From contig CAZWDO010000001.1 of NCBI GenBank assembly GCA_964632485.1, positions 177,533-241,532 of the forward strand: a DNA stretch of 64,000 bases, written 5' to 3'. Under the pieces are notes generated by a model. The model worked only from the letters and a program-made list of their open reading frames with translations, searched no databases and was not told where the DNA came from. The translations under genes and the position numbers were made by a program. Positions within the stretch are counted from its first letter, which is position 1. Each line of letters begins with the position of its first letter. This stretch comes from CAZWDO01 sp964632485 [NCBI: uncultured bacterium]. Lineage in GTDB: Bacteria; JAGOEH01. Shown piece by piece: positions 43,515 through 51,785 of this stretch.

Positions 43515-45334
43515 TTAGTAAAGACCGTTCCTTTACCATTCCGCCCCGGATAGGCGCCTTCCTCGGGATTACCCAGCGTTCCCCCGGAAATAGCATGGAC
43601 CAGGCTTTCTTTTTGCGCGCACTCCTGCAACACTTTCAAAATATTTTCACGCAATTCATCGGCAAAAACGACAGCGCGGGGACCCGGCGTCAAATTATCC
43701 GCTCCCACATCACGGAACATTTCCTTCAGCCCATTGAGAGTGTCGATTTTGGCGGGAATAGTGATCGGCCCCCGGGAATAGGCTTCATCGGTAGAAGCGA
43801 CCGTAATTGCATCTACTCCGGCTCCTGCGGCGATCAGGGCATGCAGGGTTGTTGTGGTCGCCGACTGAATACGTTCTTCCTGATGAGTTATAAACCCGAT
43901 CGGTTCACCCGGCCAGATTGGCGCGTTAATAATGCTACGCAACGCCATGATTTTCGCAACATTATAATCAACATAGTTTTCATCCGCCTGGCCATTCACC
44001 ATCACTTCCGGCGAAATACAGAACAAGGGTTTTAGAATCGGCTGAGCGCCCAACAACCGTCCCAGCATCGCCACAGCAATCATCCCTGCATAGGCTTTAT
44101 AAGCAGGCACTCCGCAGAGTTCCTCATTCGTCGGAATATCAAATGGCAAGCGATAGGACGCGGCGCTTTTAAGACAATCCAACCCATCCACTAACAGCCG
44201 CTCAGGATCAGTTCCCGCCCCCAAAGCGCCATATACCATATTAATTTTCGTCAAATCCGCGCCCAACTCCCCGGCGAACATCGCCGTTTCGGGGGTATTC
44301 AATCCGCGATGAGCCCGAATCGACCAAAGGGTATAAGGCTCCAAAGCTCCGCCGACTAAAGCCAAATTTTCCGGCGTCATAACTGAACCATCTTCCTGGT
44401 GGGTAATATAACCGGCAAGGAATCCCTCAGTACGCGCACCCCAGGAGGGATCGAAATGAAGAACACCATCGGAACCCCAGGCTTCACTCACTTTAATATG
44501 CATGATATCCATAAAAGGACATCCCGTGCCATATTGTGTAAAAACCAGGGGACGGCGGCGATGACGCAATATCCGGACCGGATCGAAACTGCCTTTAACC
44601 TTACGGACCAATTGTTGAATTTGGAGCATTTCAGTTTCACTCAACCGTCGTGTTTTAGCGGGCAAGACGCCATCCCTGTAATATCGGATCACTGTTTCAT
44701 CCGCATAAACTAAATACCTTCGAATAAAGTCCTGTTCAACCTGGGAATCAATTCCGCCTGACTTACGCCACTGGATCCATTCCCGTCGGATCCGGGCGCG
44801 TTCAATACCCGGCGACGAGCGCTTCTGGTAATATGTTATCGTTTTCTCGGCAATTTCTTCCAGAAGAGGCGCAAATCGATCATCCTTTATCCGATAATCA
44901 TAACCTTCCGTCAGATCGGGTTTGGTTTTAATGATCTTAAGCATATTCAGATCAACTTCCCGTTCTTCAATATAGGCTAACAGATATTCCAACGGTTCAT
45001 CCTTGGAAAAACCCATATCAAAACCAAGTTCAGCCGCTAATGGTTTGGTAACGGCCATCCCTCCGATAACAATTTTCATCCGATCCCGCAATCCCGCCGC
45101 ATCCAGAACATCCAAAAAACGGGAGAGAAGTTCAGCAACTCCGTAGCCCAGCGTACGGCTAACTAACAAATAATCCGGCTGAAATTCGGCAACGGCTGAT
45201 AGAATATCTTCATTTTTAAGGTCAGGCGGCAATAACCGCGCCTGATGGTGCCGGCTTTCCAATTCACGCTTGATGACCTTCAGCCCCACATCATGAACCG
45301 GATCGTAAGGCACAAGCAAAACACGTTTACTCAT
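43511..45334 (-). CDS. Cobalamin-dependent mutase-like protein (B12 domain fused to TIM barrel), substrate unknown
   Basis: I start at the ATG at 45334 (607 residues), which has AAGGAG nine bases upstream and overlaps the previous stop (ATGA). Residues 1-120 form a B12-binding Rossmann domain: YDPVHDVGLKV (H14, with D-x2-H-x2-G in place of D-x-H-x2-G), LLVSRTLGYGVAEL and IVIGGMAVTKP. Residues 220-560 look like a mutase TIM barrel (QYGTGCPFMDIMHIKVSEAW, SATTTTLHALIAAGAGVDAI, STDEAYSRGPITIPAKIDTL). The last block recalls glutamate mutase E, and size and order suit a fused S+E enzyme. No lysine stands at the PLP position of lysine/ornithine aminomutases. The carbon-skeleton substrate cannot be named. 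Confidence 0.72.
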   Translation of the reverse strand: MSKRVLLVPYDPVHDVGLKVIKRELESRHHQARLLPPDLKNEDILSAVAEFQPDYLLVSRTLGYGVAELLSRFLDVLDAAGLRDRMKIVIGGMAVTKPLAAELGFDMGFSKDEPLEYLLAYIEEREVDLNMLKIIKTKPDLTEGYDYRIKDDRFAPLLEEIAEKTITYYQKRSSPGIERARIRREWIQWRKSGGIDSQVEQDFIRRYLVYADETVIRYYRDGVLPAKTRRLSETEMLQIQQLVRKVKGSFDPVRILRHRRRPLVFTQYGTGCPFMDIMHIKVSEAWGSDGVLHFDPSWGARTEGFLAGYITHQEDGSVMTPENLALVGGALEPYTLWSIRAHRGLNTPETAMFAGELGADLTKINMVYGALGAGTDPERLLVDGLDCLKSAASYRLPFDIPTNEELCGVPAYKAYAGMIAVAMLGRLLGAQPILKPLFCISPEVMVNGQADENYVDYNVAKIMALRSIINAPIWPGEPIGFITHQEERIQSATTTTLHALIAAGAGVDAITVASTDEAYSRGPITIPAKIDTLNGLKEMFRDVGADNLTPGPRAVVFADELRENILKVLQECAQKESLVHAISGGTLGNPEEGAYPGRNGKGTVFTN

Positions 45335-45579
45335 GAAACCGCTCCTTCTGCGTTTAACGATCCGAGCCATGAATAAACAGCGCCCGGACGGTTAAGATAC
45401 ACTCTGGCCCGGACCCGGGCGCCGAATCCGCGAAAATCAATCGATAACAGATCCGTATCCTCAAACCCCCGTTGCTCAAAAAATTGCAGAATTAACGATT
45501 TCGCTTCCTCAGGGCTATCACAAAGCAAAAAAGTCTCTAAATCAAAGGCATCGACAATTGCCTGTTCGGCAGTGCGCAT
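45331..45579 (-). CDS. Small conserved subunit of the B12-mutase module
   Basis: The start at the ATG at 45579 (82 residues) has AAAGGAG seven bases upstream; a GTG five codons earlier is spurious. The product is acidic and soluble (MRTAEQAIVDAFDLETFLLC, then a beta-like DFRGFGARVRARVYLNRPGA). No family recognised. It is first in the three-gene unit and translationally coupled to the mutase, so it is probably a structural or regulatory subunit, much as small subunits accompany other B12 mutases. Confidence 0.6.
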   Translation of the reverse strand: MRTAEQAIVDAFDLETFLLCDSPEEAKSLILQFFEQRGFEDTDLLSIDFRGFGARVRARVYLNRPGAVYSWLGSLNAEGAVS

Positions 45580-45656
45580 AATGACTCCTTTCACAATTTC
45601 GGCACAAATACTGCAATAATATTGTAATTAAGAAATTTAACCCAGGCAGGTAAACC

Positions 45657-45848
45657 ATGAAACGAAATCTTCATCGCTATCTTCTCACACAAATTCAGGT
45701 CTGGCTCGAGTGGGACGAAAAAAAATCGTTAAAGTCTTGGGTCGATACTTACTCGGAAATATTCTGTCAGATCTATCAAAAATTTCCCGGTGACTGGGAA
45801 AAAATCAAACAGGAAATGATCCAAAGGGAAAACCACGCCCTTCATTAA
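45657..45848 (+). CDS. Small hypothetical protein (63 residues)
   Basis: The frame opens with ATG after CAGGTAAACC and encodes a soluble, aromatic-rich peptide (MKRNLHRYLLTQIQVWLEWD, WVDTYSEIFCQIYQKFPGDW). Composition looks like a real helical protein and the frame does not overlap another gene except for the last bases: its TAA shares TTAA with the stop of the convergent lolA-like gene. No family recognised. Confidence 0.45.
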   Translation: MKRNLHRYLLTQIQVWLEWDEKKSLKSWVDTYSEIFCQIYQKFPGDWEKIKQEMIQRENHALH

Positions 45849-46474
45849 TACATTTTTATTTCTTCAACTCCAATTTTTTTTGAATACTCAAAAAATTCAG
45901 GTTTTTCACGAAATTTCCGATCAAATTTCGTTAGAGCGACCCGGGTCACTGTGTCGTTTTCATCCCGCACGATGAGCAAAACCGGGGCTTTACTTTTCAA
46001 TTCATAGTAGATTTCGATGAGAGAATAGGGGATTTGCTCCGCGCCTTCGTTGCGGACCAAACGAAACCATCCTCGCTCTTTTTTATCAACACTTTTTTTT
46101 CCTATGGAATCCACGCTAAAAAAAGCATCAATATCGGAACTCATTATCAGCAACTCAATCGGACTTTGGATACCCTGGCGGCGATGAATGATTGTCTGCT
46201 TGTTAGGTTTATCATAATTCCATAAAAAAGCCGATGTCGCAAATATTTCCAAATCTTCAGTTTCTAACCGGTAATAGTTGGGCAACATAAAATAGAACTC
46301 ACCCTCTGATTCATTAATCCGGTCAATGGACTCATAGATAGTTTTTTCCTGATAATGAAACTTGAAACCCGGCAATTTCTTTATTTCACTGGCCCAATTT
46401 AGATAAGCTTCCCGGGGGGGTTCCGCTCGCGCGAGAACTAAACTGATCATTAGTAAAAATATAGATCTTACCAT
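45845..46474 (-). CDS. LolA-like outer-membrane lipoprotein carrier protein
   Basis: The 209-residue protein has a signal peptide (about 1-17) and the LolA layout: FKFHYQEKTIYESIDRINES, GEFYFMLPNYYRLETEDLEI, SAFLWNYDKPNKQTIIHRRQ. LolA carries lipoproteins across the periplasm. It lies three bases after the hybrid receiver protein, and its GAGGAGG ribosome site is inside the 3' end of that gene. It ends the yifB-hybrid-lolA unit. Confidence 0.8.
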   Translation of the reverse strand: MVRSIFLLMISLVLARAEPPREAYLNWASEIKKLPGFKFHYQEKTIYESIDRINESEGEFYFMLPNYYRLETEDLEIFATSAFLWNYDKPNKQTIIHRRQGIQSPIELLIMSSDIDAFFSVDSIGKKSVDKKERGWFRLVRNEGAEQIPYSLIEIYYELKSKAPVLLIVRDENDTVTRVALTKFDRKFREKPEFFEYSKKIGVEEIKMY

Positions 46475-46477
46475 ATC

Positions 46478-49400
46478 TTATTCCTCCTCAATTAACGGTT
46501 CCAAAGGTTTGATTATTTCCAATATACGCTGTTCAAGAATCATCATATCGACCGGTTTAAGCAGCGGCATGGGACAGCCCTCGACGCAAGCGCGCACTGC
46601 AACATGATTAGGGTCATAGCCGAAAGCCGTCATGAAAAGGACCGGTGTATCCACATGTTCGGAGCGGATTTTCTGAAAAAGTTGGTACCCATCCATTTCC
46701 GGCATTTTGATATCTGTAAGGATCAACTGATAAGAACGCTGACGGATTTTAGCCAGAGCTTCGCTCCCATTGCTCACCATATCGACTTGCGCTCCCAAAC
46801 CCATTAAAAACCGGCTGACATCCGTCCGGATTTCTTCTTCATCATCCGCGACAAGGATGAGATAATTTTTAAGGCGCTGTTTTTTCCCCATGGGTTTTAG
46901 ATCGATCATTTTAATATCATGGGCATAAGCAACATCATCCGCCGCCTCATCATCACTCAGTACTTTCAGACGATCCGTAATATTTTTGATTCGATAAATC
47001 TGTTTCCAGATTGTCCGCGCGCGGACAAGATTATCATTAGAAGGGGGGGACCCCTGTTCTTGCTCCCGGATCATCACATTAATAGATTCAAATAAATTCC
47101 GCGTGTTATCCATGATAATTTGCAACGGATTGTTAATTTCATGAGCCACAGTGACAGCAATTTTATTGATCGTATCCAATCGTTCATTTTTTCGGCGGAT
47201 TTCCGCCAGTTTAATATGCTCAGTCATGTCTTTTGCAATCATCTCGATACCGATCGGCTGCCGTTTCAGATCACGTAAAACGGAAACTGAAATTGAAACA
47301 GGTATCAGTTTACCTTCCATGGAACGCATATAGGTTTCCCAATCCTGGATATGTCCTTGAGCGCTGTCTAAAAGGATACTATACATCTTATGACATGCCG
47401 TCGGGTCTTCAAACAATGTTGTAACTGAAAGATTGAGCACATCCGCAGACTGGAAATGCAAAATACTCTCCGCGCTTTTATTAAAAAGTACAATCCGGCA
47501 GTCAAGGTCCACTGTAATAATTATTTCGGAACTGCTCTCGATCAGATTCGAGAGATAAAGTTTCGTGTCGAGAAGTTCTTTATAGAGATTAACCATCGTA
47601 AACATATTGGCGGCCTTATTCGCGAACAGCTCAAGGATTTGGATCATTGATTCATTCGGCCGCAAACCGTCAAAGGGATCATCAAAGGAGATACAACCCA
47701 TAATCACCCCATTGACCTCGAGGGGAATGAAAAGCATATCATCGGGATGCCAATTGATAAAGGATGAAATTTGAAAATGGCTGGGAATCGTCCGCCCCGC
47801 CAGCAATTTCATCACATGGCTATTATGAGGGATCAAATAGGAATGTGAAATGCGCCATTCATCAACCATTAGCGATAATCGTTCACTTTTTGATAAAAAC
47901 CCCTTTTCTCTCAGCTTGTTGATTTCCTCCCTGCTAATCCCTGTATAACCCAAGTGACGAGGTTGCCAATCCTCGTCAAAAATTGTCAGCAGGGAACGCC
48001 GAAAGAGGTGAGCGTCGGCAACTGATTGGCATAATTGATTCAGCAGTTCATCAATTGGCATCTCCATGTGTATGTTCAAATCCACTTTTAATAGCTGGTT
48101 CAAGGCAACATTCTGCATTTGAATGGCGGAAAGCGTTTGCTGAAGCCGCAACTCCAACTGCTTCTTTTCCGTAATATCACGGGCGATGCCCTCATATAAG
48201 ATATCGCCCTCACGGGTAATCAAATGTCGTATGCGCAAATCCACCCAACAGACACCCCCCAGTTTTGGAACCATCGCCAGTTCAGTCTGATAATCTTCCA
48301 ACTGCCAATTAGTGAGTGATTCAGCCGAATCGACATCAAGGTATTCCCGAATGTTGTGGTTAATCAGATCGGAGGGTTTATAATTCAGAATTTTTTCTAA
48401 AGTGGCATTGACATTTAAAATCGTCAAATTGGAATCAAATGTGAAAATAATATCAGCGGCATGATCGAAAAGGTTGCGATAGCTTTGTTCCGATTCTTTC
48501 AAACGATCATAGACAAGAGCCAGATCAAGCACCATCTGGCCAATTTTAACCACACTGTAAAGCCGGTTCGTATTTTCCAAATTGAGGGGGTCTTTAGAAA
48601 ATTTATTATTGCCATAGATAAACGCCTTAAAATGATTGCGATCATCCATCACCGGAATTAAAGCAAAAGGTACAGCTCCCAACGCGGAAACGATTTTTCG
48701 GTTGACGGGAGTCTCGGGCAACGGTGAGTTGAAAACAAGGGGATAATTTTGATTCTTTTGCATCATCTCAGAAAAAACATGGAGTTCACAGAGCGGTAAC
48801 TCAAGGTAGCGCACAAATCGATTCAATTGTTGATCTGTTTGTTTACTAAAATTCTCAATCAGATCGCTGATGCTTTTATTACTTAATTTATTCAGATTTT
48901 GATAATATTCAGTCTCGGTTGAGGGCCCAATTGCCCAAATTGGTTGTAGAGTTTGGGATGTTTCATTGACAATCCATAAAACCGCCTGGTTAAAATTCAG
49001 TTCGACCGTGGCATAGGTCAACAAGATAAAAGCGACTTCCTGGAGATCGATCGCTTTTAATAAATTGGTCGAGGTTTGAATATAGTTATTAAAATCATTA
49101 ATAACTTTCTGATATTGTTCTTTCATGAAATCGAATTTTTTTTCCAGGGAGGTTTCCAGGACAATTGTATTAACGCTTTGATTTTTTTGATTTAAGAAAT
49201 TAGTAACCTCGGTAGATATCTGCGCTAAATTAAAGGGTTTGCGGATAAACCCATTGACGCCGTTGGCGCTAAGTTTCGATTCTAACTGATGATCTGAAAC
49301 TCCACTAATGGCAATAACAGGGACTGTGAGATAACGGGCAAGAGAACGGATTTTAGTGACGATGGCGAAACCATCGAAATCAGGCAAATTCACATCAGTA

Positions 49401-49552
49401 ATAATCAAGTCGAAACTATCCCGTTCAATGAGCGCCAAAGCATCATGTCCGGACCCTGCGGTTTTAATTTGAAATTGGTTTAATTGGAAATATTCTTCTA
49501 AAAAAGAAAGGATTTCCGGGTCATCATCGATGATTAGAATCCGTTCATTCAT
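46478..49552 (-). CDS. REC-PAS-GAF-PAS-HisKA-REC hybrid protein lacking an ATPase domain
   Basis: The 1024-residue soluble protein has an N-terminal receiver (IIDDD, LIITDVNLPDFDG, GFIRKPFN), then a GAF-like stretch (about 140-350). PAS (about 360-480), GAF (about 490-660) and PAS (about 670-790) follow. A dimerisation helix with the phosphorylatable H box VTVAHEINNPLQIIMDNTRN comes next, then a final receiver (LVADDEEEIRTD, LILTDIKMPEMDG, LLKPVDMM). Between the H box and the last receiver there are only about 85 residues, without N, G1, F or G2 boxes, so it cannot bind ATP as a kinase. It may act as a phosphotransfer hub. It overlaps yifB by four bases. Confidence 0.87.
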   Translation of the reverse strand: MNERILIIDDDPEILSFLEEYFQLNQFQIKTAGSGHDALALIERDSFDLIITDVNLPDFDGFAIVTKIRSLARYLTVPVIAISGVSDHQLESKLSANGVNGFIRKPFNLAQISTEVTNFLNQKNQSVNTIVLETSLEKKFDFMKEQYQKVINDFNNYIQTSTNLLKAIDLQEVAFILLTYATVELNFNQAVLWIVNETSQTLQPIWAIGPSTETEYYQNLNKLSNKSISDLIENFSKQTDQQLNRFVRYLELPLCELHVFSEMMQKNQNYPLVFNSPLPETPVNRKIVSALGAVPFALIPVMDDRNHFKAFIYGNNKFSKDPLNLENTNRLYSVVKIGQMVLDLALVYDRLKESEQSYRNLFDHAADIIFTFDSNLTILNVNATLEKILNYKPSDLINHNIREYLDVDSAESLTNWQLEDYQTELAMVPKLGGVCWVDLRIRHLITREGDILYEGIARDITEKKQLELRLQQTLSAIQMQNVALNQLLKVDLNIHMEMPIDELLNQLCQSVADAHLFRRSLLTIFDEDWQPRHLGYTGISREEINKLREKGFLSKSERLSLMVDEWRISHSYLIPHNSHVMKLLAGRTIPSHFQISSFINWHPDDMLFIPLEVNGVIMGCISFDDPFDGLRPNESMIQILELFANKAANMFTMVNLYKELLDTKLYLSNLIESSSEIIITVDLDCRIVLFNKSAESILHFQSADVLNLSVTTLFEDPTACHKMYSILLDSAQGHIQDWETYMRSMEGKLIPVSISVSVLRDLKRQPIGIEMIAKDMTEHIKLAEIRRKNERLDTINKIAVTVAHEINNPLQIIMDNTRNLFESINVMIREQEQGSPPSNDNLVRARTIWKQIYRIKNITDRLKVLSDDEAADDVAYAHDIKMIDLKPMGKKQRLKNYLILVADDEEEIRTDVSRFLMGLGAQVDMVSNGSEALAKIRQRSYQLILTDIKMPEMDGYQLFQKIRSEHVDTPVLFMTAFGYDPNHVAVRACVEGCPMPLLKPVDMMILEQRILEIIKPLEPLIEEE

Positions 49553-51087
49553 GAAAACAGGTCCCGATCCAGGGCGCGGTACTGGATAGCTTCACTGATC
49601 TGGTGAGCTTTAATAGATTCGCACCCTTCCAAGTCGGCAATGGTTCGGGCCACCTTGAGCACTTTATGGTAAGCGCGTACGGAAAGATGAAGTTTTTCCA
49701 TTGCCAGTTGTAAAATATGTTGACTTTGAGTATCGGTAGTACAAATCGATTTGATTTGACGACTGCTCATGTGCGCATTAAAAAAAACGGAACTATGGTT
49801 TTTAAATCGTTTGAGTTGAACCAAACGCGCTCGTTCAATACGCTGTCGAATATGGGCAGAATTCTCCGGGTGATCGGATTGCATAATCTTTTGATAACTT
49901 GCGGGAGGCACTTCAATATGGATATCAATTCGATCCAGTAGCGGACCTGAAACCTTACTGCGGTATTTTTGGATTTGCAAGGGGCGGCAGATACATTCCC
50001 TGCGGGGATCAGTCAGGAAACCACAGGGACACGGATTCATCGCCGCGGCCAAAATAAAACGAGCTGGATAGGTTAACGTCATGGCGGAACGCGCAATCGT
50101 AACAACGCCATCTTCCAGTGGCTGGCGTAAGGCCTCCAGTACATTGCGCCGGAATTCGGGAAATTCATCCAGAAAAAGAACGCCATTATGAGCCAAACTG
50201 ACTTCACCCGGGCGGGGGATCTGCCCACCCCCGATCAGTCCCGCATCACTTACCGTATGATGAGGGGAACGGAAAGGGCGCTCGCGAACCAGAGGCTGGT
50301 CAAGAGGCAACAATTTAGCTGCAGAATAGATTTTAGTTGTTTCAATAGCTTCTTCTATGGACAATTCCGGTAAAATTGTCGGAAACCGACGCGCCAACAT
50401 GGTTTTACCCGATCCGGGAGGGCCTACTAATATAATATTATGTCCGCCGGCAGCGGCAATTTCCAAGGCGCGTTTCGGCGCTTCCTGGCCTTGAACATCC
50501 GAAAAATCAATCGCATAATCGTTAATACGCTGGTATGCGACACTGGCCGATTGACGGGAAGTAATCGACTCATCCCCCTGCAAAAATTCAACAACCTCTG
50601 ATAAATTGGATAGCGGAACCGATTCAACCCGTGGTACTAATGCCGCTTCTTCAGCGTTTACCGCAGGAAGGATAATTTTGCTGACTCCCATTTGCTGCAG
50701 CGACGAAACAATTGATAATACACCGCTAACCGGCCGCAATTCACCATTCAATGCCAATTCTCCGATAAGCATATAGCGCCCTAATTCGACGTTCTTCAAT
50801 CGGAGTTGATTGGAAGCCCACAGGATGCCAATAGCGATCGCCAAATCCAGACTGGAACCTTCTTTACGCAATTCAGCAGGAGCCAGGTTGACAGTAACCC
50901 GTTGCAAAGGCATTTGGAAACCACTATTCTTCAGCGCCGAAGTCACTCGTTCCCGACTTTCCTTCACAACGGGATCAGGCAATCCCACTGTCTGAAAATT
51001 GGGCAGTCCCGGAGTAATATCGATCTCAACCTGAACAGGGTGAGCCTCAATTCCAATCAATGTACAAGAAAAAATTCGTGCAACCAT
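49549..51087 (-). CDS. YifB/ComM-family Mg-chelatase-like AAA+ ATPase
   Basis: The ATG at 51087 gives 512 residues; a TTG six codons earlier is weaker. N-terminal LonC-like domain (MVARIFSCTLIGIEAHPVQV, GLPDPVVKESRERVTSALKN) and AAA+ core with Walker A VGPPGSGKTMLARRFPTILP, Walker B GVLFLDEFPEFRRNVLEALR and a zinc-type CPCGFLTDPRRECIC insert. ComM is a branch-migration helicase that aids integration of transformed DNA. It is first in a unit with the hybrid receiver protein and lolA. Confidence 0.94.
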   Translation of the reverse strand: MVARIFSCTLIGIEAHPVQVEIDITPGLPNFQTVGLPDPVVKESRERVTSALKNSGFQMPLQRVTVNLAPAELRKEGSSLDLAIAIGILWASNQLRLKNVELGRYMLIGELALNGELRPVSGVLSIVSSLQQMGVSKIILPAVNAEEAALVPRVESVPLSNLSEVVEFLQGDESITSRQSASVAYQRINDYAIDFSDVQGQEAPKRALEIAAAGGHNIILVGPPGSGKTMLARRFPTILPELSIEEAIETTKIYSAAKLLPLDQPLVRERPFRSPHHTVSDAGLIGGGQIPRPGEVSLAHNGVLFLDEFPEFRRNVLEALRQPLEDGVVTIARSAMTLTYPARFILAAAMNPCPCGFLTDPRRECICRPLQIQKYRSKVSGPLLDRIDIHIEVPPASYQKIMQSDHPENSAHIRQRIERARLVQLKRFKNHSSVFFNAHMSSRQIKSICTTDTQSQHILQLAMEKLHLSVRAYHKVLKVARTIADLEGCESIKAHQISEAIQYRALDRDLFS

Positions 51088-51287
51088 AATCGATCCATCG
51101 TTCAAACAGATATTGGCGAACTACAATCGTTCATGCTTCATGAAGAGATCAGTTTGCGATTCCGGGTTTGGCATTATTATTCTTTTCCTTGCCCGACAAC
51201 TGCAACATATTCAGCGCAAATAGACTACATACGATACACCAAAAAAATAAAAGAATATAACGGCTAAAAAGCAGTTAAATCGGTAAA

Positions 51288-51785
51288 TTACTGAGAATAT
51301 TGCTGCGCCAGGGTATTCATAGCAATGCCCGCCGCAACAGCTACGTTTAAAGAATTTTTTATCCCCAGCATGGGAATGGCGATTAATTCCTGTGACAGGA
51401 AAGATTCAGAAACTCCCATAACTTCATGCCCGAAAACCAGGTAGCAGGGAAAACGAAAGCGAGTTTCCCATAAGGAGCGGCTTTGGCTGCTGGTTTCCAA
51501 TGCATAAATCGGCCAATCCGGTTTCGCGCCTTTTTGCAAAAACTCTTCACCATCGAACCAATACTGAAAAGATACAGTTTTTTCAGCATTTTTAGCCGTC
51601 TTGAGAACTACGGCCTGGTCCGGCTGGGGCGTAATCCCAAGCAGATGAATCGCCGCGCACCCAAAGGCATCGGCCGCTCGGATAATCGAACCCACATTAA
51701 ACCCACTCCGAAGGTTGTCCAGAACCAGTTCATAGGGCAGGACCCTTTGCCGGGATTCTCGATCATGCCTCCAAATTTCAGGCAT
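51288..51785 (-). CDS. TrmH/SpoU-family RNA 2'-O-methyltransferase
   Basis: I use the ATG at 51785 (165 residues), which overlaps the upstream GreA-type gene by eight bases; a TTG at 51839 would overlap it by 62. The three SPOUT motifs are visible: NLRSGFNVGSIIRAADAFG, PCYLVFGHEVMGVS and IPMLGIKNSLNVAVAAGIAM. The last forms the knotted SAM site. It lacks the N-terminal extension of rRNA-specific members, so it may modify tRNA or rRNA; the target is unknown. Confidence 0.9.
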   Translation of the reverse strand: MPEIWRHDRESRQRVLPYELVLDNLRSGFNVGSIIRAADAFGCAAIHLLGITPQPDQAVVLKTAKNAEKTVSFQYWFDGEEFLQKGAKPDWPIYALETSSQSRSLWETRFRFPCYLVFGHEVMGVSESFLSQELIAIPMLGIKNSLNVAVAAGIAMNTLAQQYSQ

